NCBI GenBank assembly: GCA_902596065.1
Contig: CACJSL010000007.1
Location: 1 to 40,000 of the forward strand
DNA: 40,000 nucleotides
Source of the DNA: an uncultured Alphaproteobacteria bacterium
Lineage (GTDB): Bacteria; Pseudomonadota; Alphaproteobacteria; HIMB59; GCA-002718135
Reading direction: 5' to 3'
Shown: piece by piece, positions 1 through 8,430 of the stretch
Numbering within the stretch: position 1 is the first letter of the stretch
Layout: every line of letters starts with the position of its first letter
Notes under the pieces: generated by a model
What the model saw: only the letters and a program-made list of their open reading frames with translations
What the model was told of the DNA's origin: nothing
The model's database searches: none
Program-made: the position numbers and the translations under genes

Positions 1-636
1 TATTAAAATTAATACAGCTAATGTACTTTTCTTATATAAAGATTTATTTACAAAGTTCCATCCAATTAAAGATAAACAAAAATAAATTATTACATCTTTA
101 CCTATAGAGGAAGTCCACCAATGAATTGAGGGTAAACATAAAAATAATAAATTAAAAAATTTTACTAAATAATTATTATTATAAGTAATACTTCTAATAA
201 TCAAATAAGTGTATAGCAAACCTAAAAAACCAATAAAATTAAATATTATATTTAAAGATAATAATTCTAAATAAAAGTAATCTTTAAAAAAACTCAAAAT
301 AAGTATTAAAAAATCTGTTCCTAAAATATGTTGTAGGGAATATGTAAAACCTAAACCTTTAAAACTATTAATTACATTTGACGATTTTTCATAATAATCC
401 AATACATCGCCTTGATAAATAAAAGCATATTGAAGATATAAAATTGAAATACCAATATGATAAAGATAAAAAACAAAAATATATTTAATTTTTAGTTTGT
501 AATTTTTACAAATAAGAAAAATTATATAAAGGTTAATTAAAAATAATATTATAGAAATAATTACATCTATAAAGCTAATTGATTTTATTTCACAACCATT
601 ACAAATGTTATTGGCTTCAAATAAAAATAAATTCAC
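1..636 (-). CDS. EpsG-like polysaccharide polymerase, C-terminal part missing (runs off the window)
   Basis: An open frame reads from a GTG at 634-636 to base 1 without a stop, giving 212 residues of a multi-span membrane protein. Hydrophobic segments lie near residues 21-43, 52-74, 104-116, 125-148 and 160-170. They are followed by a loop reading IHWWTSSIGKD at about 171-181, the kind of loop seen in EpsG/Wzy-type polymerases. The GTG overlaps the TGA stop of the upstream glycosyltransferase by four bases (GTGA), which fixes the start and implies translational coupling. The likely role is polymerising surface-glycan repeat units in the inner membrane. The missing C-terminus and weak conservation of this family leave room for another multi-span envelope protein. 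Confidence 0.6.
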   Translation of the reverse strand, partial: MNLFLFEANNICNGCEIKSISFIDVIISIILFLINLYIIFLICKNYKLKIKYIFVFYLYHIGISILYLQYAFIYQGDVLDYYEKSSNVINSFKGLGFTYSLQHILGTDFLILILSFFKDYFYLELLSLNIIFNFIGFLGLLYTYLIIRSITYNNNYLVKFFNLLFLCLPSIHWWTSSIGKDVIIYFCLSLIGWNFVNKSLYKKSTLAVLILI

Positions 637-1739
637 AATTTATTCCATACATTTAAATAATTATTACACATTAACTTCATATTATAATTATTTTCTATAA
701 TTTGTTTTGCTTTATTTCTCTTTTTCTCCCAAAGCTGAGAATTATCAAGTTTAATATTTATTAATTTATAAATTGCTTGGGCAAATAAAAATGAATTATT
801 TGTATCTACGATAATTCCAGTATCAGAAATTATTTCTTTAGAATCACCTACATCATTAGCAATACACAAAATTTTACAACTCATAGCTTCAGCTATTACA
901 TTCGGAAAAGCTTCACCAAAATCAGAAGATAAAACATGAAGATCTAATTTATGCATATACTCTGAAACATCTTTTATTTTTCCTAAAAGAATAATTTCTT
1001 TTGAAAGATCAAAATTATTAATTAATTTAATTAATTGTTTATTATTATTATCTACATTTTCACCGGCAAGTAAGCAAACAAAATTTGTATATTCTTTTTT
1101 TAATTCAAATAAAGCTTTGATTAAAGCTAAATGATTTTTTTGTGGTCTGTAATTTGCCAACATGCCTAAAGTAAATTTAGTATTGTCAATATATGTGCTG
1201 TGTAAAGGTGAGGTTTTTAAATCAAATCCATTTGCTATATAAATAAATTTTTTATTATGAAATAATTTTTTTTTAGAAGCATAAATAGTCTTTTTAGAAC
1301 AACAAATTATATAATTAGGTATAAAATACGATAAAGGAATTAGAAAATAATATAAAATTATAGTTGAAATTTTTGATTTACCAACTTTTAAATTTGAATG
1401 TCTAAAATTCCAATATATTCTTTTAATCCCACAAAGTTTTCCTAAAATTCCACCAAAAAAATCAGCATGAAACATCCAAGTTTGAATGATATCAGGTTTT
1501 ATTTTTTTTATTAATTTATAGAAGTGATAAATCTTAAAAGGAGCATAAAAATTTTTTTTAAGATTTAAATTGAAAACTTTTATATTTAATTTTTCTAATT
1601 GCTCACCTATTATAGAATAGTTTGTTAGAGATATTACTGTATTTTCAATTTTTTTATTTTTTGTATATTCGCATATTTTTAAAAGAGTATTTTCAGCACC
1701 ACCTAATGAAAGTCCCGTAATTATATGCAATATTTTCAT
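633..1739 (-). CDS. Glycosyltransferase family 4 (GT-B fold)
   Basis: This 368-residue protein opens with a GT4 N-terminal strand and glycine loop (KILHIITGLSLGGAENTL). Near residues 275-285 it carries the E-x7-E signature region (EAFPNVIAEAM), which in this family contacts the nucleotide-sugar donor. Length and both half-domains are normal for cytoplasmic GT4 enzymes that add a sugar to a lipid-linked glycan. No transmembrane segment is evident beyond one hydrophobic patch near residues 125-145. It starts at ATG (complement of 1737-1739), 11 bases after the O-antigen ligase-like gene, and its stop overlaps the start of the polymerase gene, so the three genes look co-transcribed. Donor and acceptor sugars cannot be read from the sequence. 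Confidence 0.88.
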   Translation of the reverse strand: MKILHIITGLSLGGAENTLLKICEYTKNKKIENTVISLTNYSIIGEQLEKLNIKVFNLNLKKNFYAPFKIYHFYKLIKKIKPDIIQTWMFHADFFGGILGKLCGIKRIYWNFRHSNLKVGKSKISTIILYYFLIPLSYFIPNYIICCSKKTIYASKKKLFHNKKFIYIANGFDLKTSPLHSTYIDNTKFTLGMLANYRPQKNHLALIKALFELKKEYTNFVCLLAGENVDNNNKQLIKLINNFDLSKEIILLGKIKDVSEYMHKLDLHVLSSDFGEAFPNVIAEAMSCKILCIANDVGDSKEIISDTGIIVDTNNSFLFAQAIYKLINIKLDNSQLWEKKRNKAKQIIENNYNMKLMCNNYLNVWNKL

Positions 1740-1750
1740 AATCTATTCAT

Positions 1751-3025
1751 TTAAATATTTTCTTTTTTTTCATAACGTAAGAACAAATAAAATGAAATTG
1801 GTAAAAAGTGTTGAATTGAACCAAAATTATTAAAAAAACTTCCTGTTGGCCACAATGGTATTAAATTGACAAGTATTAGCATACCCAGAAAAAATTCAGA
1901 TCTATTGAGTTCACTTTCTCCCATATAATGTTTTTTTAATTGATTAAATATTCTAATTATTAACAAATAAATCAATATTATTATCGGAAGCGTTCCTACT
2001 ATTCCAAGTTCAACTAAGTATTGAAGAATGAAATTATGAGGATGGGATGAGCAGCCAATACCAATTAAATAAATTTCTTGAGAACACATATCTCTAAATA
2101 ATTTTGTACCAACTCCAAATAAATAATTTTCTCTAAAAATATTTATAGATGTATAAAAAATATCATTAAAGAACTCAGAATAAAAAACAAAATAAGTAAT
2201 GGTTAATTCTTTTTCGGGGTATATTTTTTCAACAAATAACTGATTAAAAGATATAATTATTAGTCTTTGAAAAACTTCTTCAGAAAATATCATTATGCCA
2301 AAAGCTAAAATAATAAAAAAAATAATAAGATAAAATTTATATTTTAATTGAAATTCACTAAAAACCATAAATAATATTAATGCATAAATAAAATAAACAA
2401 TAGCAATTCTATCACCGCTTAAAAGAATTATCGTAAAAGAAAATACAAAAATAATTAATGAAAATAAAATTGTAAGTTTTAGATTATTCGAATAAATAAT
2501 AAACAATATTGACAATAGTAATAAAATTAATCGAGAAACAACTCCTCCTAAAATAAATTCATCTTTATAAAATGATGATATTCTTTCGCCATTATATGGA
2601 TATCCTAAAATATTTTTATTAGTAATAAATTGAATGGAAGAATCAATAAGCAATAAACATAAAAGTAAGATAAAAATTATAAAAAAATATTTTAAAAAAT
2701 TATTTTTTTTATCTAAGATAAACCATATAGCACATGCGAAAAACCAATGCCTAGAAAAAAACAAAGAACTCTCCAATGATAGTATAGGATTTGTGCTAAA
2801 TAAAGATCTTAATATTAAATATAATAAAAAAAAATAAATCAAAAAAGACAATTTATTTATTAAGTATTTTTTTACTTGATATTTAATGCAATAAAATAAA
2901 AAAATTAATGCAGTCAAAGAAACAATTAAATCAGTTAAAAAAATACTAAATATATAAGCAAAAGGAAATAGTAATAAAAAAAAATAAATTATTTTTTCTT
3001 CAATATAAAATATTTTTGTATTCAT
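1751..3025 (-). CDS. O-antigen ligase / Wzy-type polymerase family membrane protein
   Basis: This 424-residue protein consists mostly of membrane-spanning segments, about ten to twelve. A long periplasmic-type loop near residues 265-340 contains GVGTKLFRDMC and then SHPHNFILQYLVELG. The histidine-rich HPHN...ELG pattern is characteristic of the Wzy_C/WaaL family, which polymerises or ligates undecaprenyl-linked glycans at the periplasmic face. It sits between a GT4 gene and a Wzz/KpsE-like gene, as expected for polymerisation machinery. With the EpsG-like gene at the left edge the island has two candidate polymerase/ligase proteins, so one may be the polymerase and the other the ligase. Family assignment is firm; the ligase-versus-polymerase choice is not. 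Confidence 0.82.
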   Translation of the reverse strand: MNTKIFYIEEKIIYFFLLLFPFAYIFSIFLTDLIVSLTALIFLFYCIKYQVKKYLINKLSFLIYFFLLYLILRSLFSTNPILSLESSLFFSRHWFFACAIWFILDKKNNFLKYFFIIFILLLCLLLIDSSIQFITNKNILGYPYNGERISSFYKDEFILGGVVSRLILLLLSILFIIYSNNLKLTILFSLIIFVFSFTIILLSGDRIAIVYFIYALILFMVFSEFQLKYKFYLIIFFIILAFGIMIFSEEVFQRLIIISFNQLFVEKIYPEKELTITYFVFYSEFFNDIFYTSINIFRENYLFGVGTKLFRDMCSQEIYLIGIGCSSHPHNFILQYLVELGIVGTLPIIILIYLLIIRIFNQLKKHYMGESELNRSEFFLGMLILVNLIPLWPTGSFFNNFGSIQHFLPISFYLFLRYEKKENI

Positions 3026-3069
3026 CTTTTAACATCAATACGTATCTTTATAAAAATTCAGAATCAAAT

Positions 3070-4308
3070 TTATAAATTATTTATTAATTTTTTTTCTTTT
3101 CTAAATCTTAAAACTAAAAAACCAATAATTAATCCTATAATGGCCCCTATAATTGGAAAAATTATTATCATATTATTATTTTCTATTTCAGTTATTTGTT
3201 GATCTCTAATTGTTATATAATTAGAAAAATCACTAATTAACATCTTTTTTGATTCTATAAATTTATCAATTTTTATTTCTGTATTATCTTGATTTAAATA
3301 ATCAATTTGTAGTTTGATTTCGTTAAGTCGAGAAAATAAATCTGTCATCCCTTCTTCAAAAGCATATTGTCGAGGGGTTAATTTGTTAATATATTTAATT
3401 CTTGACTCTATATATGGCTGCCCTTTTAAAATTGAAAGATCAGGTCCAAACAAATCAGTAACTACACTTATAAGCCTTTCATATAATATGATATCTGTTT
3501 GTATACCGACTATATCTTTACTTGTTTCATCACTAGATGCAATTTTTTCTAAAGATTGATTAATCTGATTTTCAGTTTCTAGTCCTAAATCAATATCTAA
3601 TCCTTGAACCTGATCAAAATATGAATTTAATTTTGATATTTTTGCATTTTTATGATTAATTATAGACTCTAATAATAAACTTTCTTCAGCTTTCAAATTA
3701 TCTAGGCTTACTTTTTTTAAAAAAATTATATTATTTTTTATATTACTTAATTCATCAATTAATTTATTTTGATATTCTTTTAAAGAAGTTTTAATAAAAT
3801 TATCAATTTCAAACATATCTAAATGCTGTATTGATATTTCACTCTTTATAGTTATTTCTGAGTTAGTATCGCCATATGGATCATTTTTGTTAATTTTAAT
3901 ATCCAAAGAGTGATCATTAAAAGTATCTTTCTGAGATAAATTAACAAATACATTGTATAAAATTTGGATAAATTTTTCTTCATCAATATTAAACTGTAAA
4001 TCTTGATAATATTTTTCTAAAATATCATTCAAATCCCATTTTTCTTCTACACCGATATCAAATATTATTTTCAATAATTCATCATTAGTAAATACAATTC
4101 TATTCACATATTCAATTTGCCCTAAGGAGAATTGATAAGAAGGTTGAATGAAAGTAATTTTTTTTGAAGGTCTTTCTTCACGATCATTTAAAAAAAGAAA
4201 AGAAATTAGAAAAAAAACTAGAGCAAAAAATGAAATATAATACTTTATTGAAAAAATATCTTTAAACAAAAAATACAGTGAGATATCTTTATGAATGTTT
4301 TTTTCCAT
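3070..4308 (-). CDS. Wzz/KpsE-like polysaccharide chain-length or export protein
   Basis: The 412-residue protein has one membrane span near residues 23-43 and a second at about 378-400, flanking a long periplasmic region. The second half of that region (about 190-370) is rich in charged, helical, probably coiled-coil sequence. Two terminal spans around a helical periplasmic domain is the topology of Wzz/KpsE-type polysaccharide co-polymerases, which set chain length or help export. It is the first gene of the leftmost minus-strand block, 44 bases before the O-antigen ligase-like gene, so any promoter lies in 4309-4624. No tyrosine-kinase domain is fused. Primary sequence is weakly conserved in this family, so the call rests on topology and context. 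Confidence 0.65.
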   Translation of the reverse strand: MEKNIHKDISLYFLFKDIFSIKYYISFFALVFFLISFLFLNDREERPSKKITFIQPSYQFSLGQIEYVNRIVFTNDELLKIIFDIGVEEKWDLNDILEKYYQDLQFNIDEEKFIQILYNVFVNLSQKDTFNDHSLDIKINKNDPYGDTNSEITIKSEISIQHLDMFEIDNFIKTSLKEYQNKLIDELSNIKNNIIFLKKVSLDNLKAEESLLLESIINHKNAKISKLNSYFDQVQGLDIDLGLETENQINQSLEKIASSDETSKDIVGIQTDIILYERLISVVTDLFGPDLSILKGQPYIESRIKYINKLTPRQYAFEEGMTDLFSRLNEIKLQIDYLNQDNTEIKIDKFIESKKMLISDFSNYITIRDQQITEIENNNMIIIFPIIGAIIGLIIGFLVLRFRKEKKLINNL

Positions 4309-4624
4309 TATATTTTTTGTTGATATAACAATTATCTAAATTTATAAAGCCAAAATTACAAAATTATATATCTTAAATATGTTGAAGTTTATAATATTTA
4401 TTACTTTTAAGTATATTCTCAAAATTTGATATAAATAATTTCGAGAAAATTATAATTTATTTGATTATAAATATTGAAGTCATTTTATAAAATTAAAATT
4501 TCTTTAAAAATTTAATCTCAAAATACTAATTATCTCTTAATTGTATAATAACTTTAAATCTAAAAGATATAATTTTGCTAAATAAGTTAGTTGAATTATC
4601 AAGTTGATTTGATATTAACCAAGA
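4309..4624. promoter_or_regulatory. Divergent intergenic region (316 bases), probable promoters for both flanking genes
   Basis: This is one of the largest gaps in the window and lies between divergently transcribed genes, so it should carry at least two promoters. It is almost purely A+T. A perfect TATAAT occurs at 4390-4395 and another at 4544-4549 (plus strand), but no convincing -35 element sits at the right spacing, and such hexamers are expected by chance in this composition. I see no convincing open frame, RNA gene or strong hairpin in it. Confidence 0.35.
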
Positions 4625-5995
4625 GTGATTAAAAAAAGTTATTTGACTATAATTTTAATTTTATTAATAATTTTTTTTGGAATTTTTTTATCTTTAAATA
4701 AATTTTCTGGTAAAGGATATTTTAGTATTTTAAATAAATTTTTAAGCAATAATCAAATACAACAAATACAAAAATATGTTTTACCCTATAGGTTTATATC
4801 TCAACAAGATGAAGAAATTAATAAACTTACAAATCCTTATAGTCGTTTAGAATTAGATTTTAAGAATACTGAAAAAGATATTCAGGTTGCAAAGATGTTA
4901 AATATTAAATTATCAAACAATCTCATATTAAATAGATATAATTTAATTAATGGATTTTATAGTGGTATTAATAATGAGTTTCCTGGAAGTGCTTTTTTAG
5001 ACTTTCATTCTAATAACTTGGTTATTTTATCTGCAAGAGGTATCCTTGGATTCACAAATAATTTAAACAAAGAATTAAATTTTAAACAAATCAAAAATAA
5101 TATAAACGAATTTATTGATATAGATCAATTTAGAAAACATCGATGGTTTTCTTTAAAAGATTTGTTTATTCTTAATAATGAAATTTATATTTCATATACA
5201 CAAGAAATTGAAGAAAATTGCTGGAACACAAGCATTATTAGAGGTGCATTTAATTATAATAGTATTCAATTTGAAAAATTTTTTTCACCAAAAAATTGCA
5301 TTCTTTCTATAAATAATTCTGAAGGAGAATTTAATGCACATCAGTCAGGTGGTAGAATTATAAATTTCGATGAAAATCATATTCTTTTATCTATTGGAGA
5401 CTATAGAAACAGATTTCATGGACAAGATGAGACTAGTATAAATGGGAAAGTTATAATGATTAATAAAAATAATTCCAATTATAAAATTGTTTCTATGGGA
5501 CATAGAAATCCTCAAGGATTATATTTTGATAAAGAAAATAATTTTGTTTTAGAGACAGAACATGGCCCTCAAGGAGGAGATGAAATAAATTTACTTTATG
5601 TAAATAAATTTAAAAGTGAAGCAATTCAAAACTTTGGTTGGCCAATTGTATCTGGTGGTGAGCATTATGGAGGTAAAATAGATGCTAATAAAGCTAAATA
5701 TTTAAAATATCCTCTATTTAAATCGCATAATGAATATGGATTTATAGAACCATTAAAATCTTTCGTTCCATCAATAGGTATTTCAGAAATATCGAAAATT
5801 AATAAAAATAACTATGTTGTTAGTTCTCTTGGCGATAGATCTATTTATTTATTTAAATTAAACAATGAAAATAAGATAATTAATCTTAAAAGAATTGAAG
5901 TATTTGAGAGAATAAGAGATCTAATTGTTAAAGATAATATTTTGTACCTTTCGCTTGAAGACACTGCTTCAATAGGGATTATAAATATTAATTAA
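4625..5995 (+). CDS. Membrane-anchored PQQ-dependent sugar dehydrogenase-like protein (GSDH/sorbosone dehydrogenase family)
   Basis: A 456-residue protein begins with a hydrophobic anchor at about residues 7-25, so the body is probably periplasmic. The C-terminal half has motifs typical of the soluble glucose/sorbosone dehydrogenase beta-propeller: HQSGGR near 239, GHRNPQGL near 291, EHGPQGGDEIN near 311 and NFGWPIVSGGEHYGG shortly after. Relatives use PQQ to oxidise sugars or glycan ends, but some members have other or no known activity. The start is a GTG; no ATG lies near the start of the hydrophobic segment, and the only SD-like bases (AAGAG) abut the start, so it is not certain. It is a single plus-strand gene ending one base before the convergent carbamoyltransferase. 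I saw no PQQ synthesis gene here. Confidence 0.75.
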   Translation: MIKKSYLTIILILLIIFFGIFLSLNKFSGKGYFSILNKFLSNNQIQQIQKYVLPYRFISQQDEEINKLTNPYSRLELDFKNTEKDIQVAKMLNIKLSNNLILNRYNLINGFYSGINNEFPGSAFLDFHSNNLVILSARGILGFTNNLNKELNFKQIKNNINEFIDIDQFRKHRWFSLKDLFILNNEIYISYTQEIEENCWNTSIIRGAFNYNSIQFEKFFSPKNCILSINNSEGEFNAHQSGGRIINFDENHILLSIGDYRNRFHGQDETSINGKVIMINKNNSNYKIVSMGHRNPQGLYFDKENNFVLETEHGPQGGDEINLLYVNKFKSEAIQNFGWPIVSGGEHYGGKIDANKAKYLKYPLFKSHNEYGFIEPLKSFVPSIGISEISKINKNNYVVSSLGDRSIYLFKLNNENKIINLKRIEVFERIRDLIVKDNILYLSLEDTASIGIININ

Positions 5996-5996
5996 A

Positions 5997-7829
5997 TTAT
6001 TTAATTGAAAATCTAGTAATTAAAAAATTATTTAAAATAACTCCATCTAAATTTGATCTAATTAAGGTGGATATAGCATCATTTGGATGACCTACTATTG
6101 GCTCTCCATGCAAATTAAATGATGTATTTATAACAGCACCTATTCCAATATATTTTTTTAATCTTAAAATTAAATCATAAAAAAGAGGATTATCACTTTT
6201 AGATAATATTTGAGGTCTAGCAGTGTTGTCTCCCAAATGTATACCGCCCAACATATCTTTAATATATTTTTCTTTTACTGAGAAGCTCATAGTCATATAT
6301 TTAGAGGATATATTTTTTGTATTATCTAATATTTTTTTACTATCAGAGTCTATAATCGTCGGACAAAAAGGCATCCAAAAATCTCTATATTTTATTTGAG
6401 AATTAATCTTATTAACTATTTCGTTAATATTAGTGCATGCTATAATAGATCTATTCCCAAGAGCTCTTTGTCCATATTCACTTTTGCCAACAAATCGTCC
6501 TAAAACTTTTCCTTTAGCCAAAATTTTAGCAATAGACTCATTAGATATATTTTCATAAATATTAAAATTTTTTAATTTTTTATTTTCAATTATACTTTTT
6601 TCTATTTCTGAATTGCTAAATTCAGGCCCCAAGTAAACGTTTGCTAATGGTGGTAATTTATTTGGATTTAAATTATTTTTTAGATAAAATTTTTCTGTTG
6701 ATAAATATGCTCCTCCAAAAATATTTGTTTCATCACCTGGAGAGAGAGGTACAAAGAAATCTTTGACATAAGAATTTTTTGCCAAAATACCATTTGCCTT
6801 TACATTCATTGCAACGCCTCCTCCATAACATACGTTGTTTCTTTTGGTAGTTTTTAAAATTAGATTTAACCAATCACCTAAAATATCTTCAACATATTTT
6901 TGAAGCCCCCCTGCAATACCATCAAATCTATGACCTTCTAAAAGGCGTTTAAAACTGAAATATAAATCTTTGGGTTTATTTGAATATTCAATAAGCAGTT
7001 TTTTTCTATTTAATTTGAAAATATTCTTAAATACTTCATAAGTTTTTGCTTGCTCATATGTATTAGAAAAAGGAGCTAAACCCATAATCTTGTATTCATG
7101 ATGATAAGGTTTCATTCCAAGAATTAGCGTCACCCATTGATACAATCTACCAATGTCACTTTGATTATTTCCAGATATCCATTTTATTCCTTTATTAGTA
7201 GGAATAGAAATGCCGGAATTATATCTTCCTCCATCTCCTTCTTGATGAAGAATAATTGTCTTATTAACATTTCTATTTTTTCCTGAATAATAAGCATGAT
7301 AATGATGTAAAATATAATGAGGTAAAAATTTTACTTTGTTTTTAGATATACCTAGTAGATTAGATACAGTTTCTTTTCTTATTTCATTAAACTTTTTTTT
7401 GCACACCTCTTGCGACTCACGAAAATTTATATTTGAAAAATCATAATAGTGATCTTTAACTCTTTTTTTGCCTCCCATTATTTCATAGTATGTCTCAATA
7501 TTTTTTTTATTGATAAGGGTTTCGCGCCAATAATTATTATTTTCATATATCCAATCATCTATTGAATATAATGCTGGTCTTTTGAACATTAAATTAGCTA
7601 TTCCATTCTTATTAAAGTCAAGATTAGATAAAACAACTTTATCAATTTGACTGTACTCAATGCCAGCATATTTAATGCAATAATTTATAGCTTGAAAAGG
7701 AAAACCAACATCACATTTTATTCTTGAAAATCTTTCTTCATGAGCAGCAGAAATCACTTTTCCATTAATCATTAAGCATGAAGAAGCCATATGCCCCTCA
7801 TAGATCGAAAGCACTATATGATCATTCAT
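5997..7829 (-). CDS. Carbamoyltransferase of the NodU/CmcH/TobZ family
   Basis: This 610-residue protein has the full two-domain architecture. The N-terminal Kae1-like part starts with LSIYEGHMASSCLMINGK and HEERFSR, and has a metal-binding HHYHAYYS near residues 173-180. Further on is GGGVAMNVKANG. The C-terminal YrdC-like part has GEYGQRALGNRS near 449-460 and NTSFNLHGEPIVGHP near 563-577. The family transfers carbamoyl from carbamoyl phosphate, through carbamoyl-AMP, to a hydroxyl on sugars or natural products. Its ATG overlaps the stop of the CysC-like kinase gene by four bases (ATGA), so the two are translationally coupled. Here it most likely carbamoylates a sugar of the surface glycan or its precursor; the acceptor is unknown. 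Confidence 0.9.
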   Translation of the reverse strand: MNDHIVLSIYEGHMASSCLMINGKVISAAHEERFSRIKCDVGFPFQAINYCIKYAGIEYSQIDKVVLSNLDFNKNGIANLMFKRPALYSIDDWIYENNNYWRETLINKKNIETYYEIMGGKKRVKDHYYDFSNINFRESQEVCKKKFNEIRKETVSNLLGISKNKVKFLPHYILHHYHAYYSGKNRNVNKTIILHQEGDGGRYNSGISIPTNKGIKWISGNNQSDIGRLYQWVTLILGMKPYHHEYKIMGLAPFSNTYEQAKTYEVFKNIFKLNRKKLLIEYSNKPKDLYFSFKRLLEGHRFDGIAGGLQKYVEDILGDWLNLILKTTKRNNVCYGGGVAMNVKANGILAKNSYVKDFFVPLSPGDETNIFGGAYLSTEKFYLKNNLNPNKLPPLANVYLGPEFSNSEIEKSIIENKKLKNFNIYENISNESIAKILAKGKVLGRFVGKSEYGQRALGNRSIIACTNINEIVNKINSQIKYRDFWMPFCPTIIDSDSKKILDNTKNISSKYMTMSFSVKEKYIKDMLGGIHLGDNTARPQILSKSDNPLFYDLILRLKKYIGIGAVINTSFNLHGEPIVGHPNDAISTLIRSNLDGVILNNFLITRFSIK

Positions 7830-8344
7830 TGTCTTTTAAAAAATTTTGATTTGTTTAATATTAATTCAACCAAATTATTTATTTGATTTTTTGATTTAGA
7901 GTTATCTAATATCAAATCAGGAAATTTTGGATATTTAAAAGGTATATCAACACCTACAACATTTTTTATCTTCCCTTTCATTGCTCTAGCATATAAATTC
8001 TTAAAATCTCGTTTAGCTAAAATTTCCAAAGGAACTTCTACAAAAACTTCAAAATACCCCTTAATGTTTTTACGACACCAGTTTCTATACTTTTGACTTG
8101 TTAAATTAGCTGCACATATAACATTGATATTTTGATCAACAAAAAATTTACAAAAGTTGGTAATTCTTTGGGCATTAATATTTCTATCTTTTAAAGTATA
8201 TTTTAAATCATTATTATTTAACTCTCTAAAAGTATCGCCATCTAAAAAAATGGTATTTTTGCATCTTTTTTTTATAACTTTATATAATTTTTTAGCAATT
8301 GTTGATTTTCCAGAAGCAGAGATGCCAGTTATCCAAATGAGCAT
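7826..8344 (-). CDS. CysC-like small kinase (APS-kinase fold); candidate CDP-phosphoramidate 3'-kinase
   Basis: The 172-residue protein has a P-loop GISASGKST at residues 6-14, then LDGDTFRE and the adenylylsulfate-kinase-like C-terminal pattern KRDFKNLYARAMKGKI followed by VVGVDIPFKYP. The fold assignment is secure. It departs from canonical APS kinase where FISPYR-type residues are expected, reading NLTSQKYRNW, and it ends its core with LILDN. C. jejuni Cj1415, which phosphorylates the 3'-hydroxyl of cytidine diphosphoramidate, belongs to the same family, and the rest of that pathway is encoded at 17759-24111. True APS kinase activity remains possible, but no ATP sulfurylase gene is in the window. 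It is the first gene of a two-gene operon with the carbamoyltransferase. Confidence 0.8.
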   Translation of the reverse strand: MLIWITGISASGKSTIAKKLYKVIKKRCKNTIFLDGDTFRELNNNDLKYTLKDRNINAQRITNFCKFFVDQNINVICAANLTSQKYRNWCRKNIKGYFEVFVEVPLEILAKRDFKNLYARAMKGKIKNVVGVDIPFKYPKFPDLILDNSKSKNQINNLVELILNKSKFFKRQ

Positions 8345-8430
8345 ATTAAATTAAATCTATTCTAAGTGTTATAATTATTATATTGATTATATATAATTTT
8401 CAATCAATAAAAAAAATATCTTAATTAAAT
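8345..8430. promoter_or_regulatory. Divergent promoter region between CysC-like kinase and ABC transporter
   Basis: These 86 bases separate two divergent operons, so promoters for both should lie here. On the minus strand TTGAAA (complement of 8398-8403) and TATAAT (complement of 8377-8382), 15 bases apart, would give a leader of about 25 bases for the kinase gene. On the plus strand a TATAAT lies at 8392-8397 without a good -35. Base composition makes chance matches likely. Confidence 0.3.

Noticed and set aside
3314-3559. 81-codon open frame on the plus strand
   Set aside because: It lies wholly inside the Wzz/KpsE-like gene on the other strand, has no recognisable product and no ribosome-binding site; a shadow of an A+T-rich coding region.
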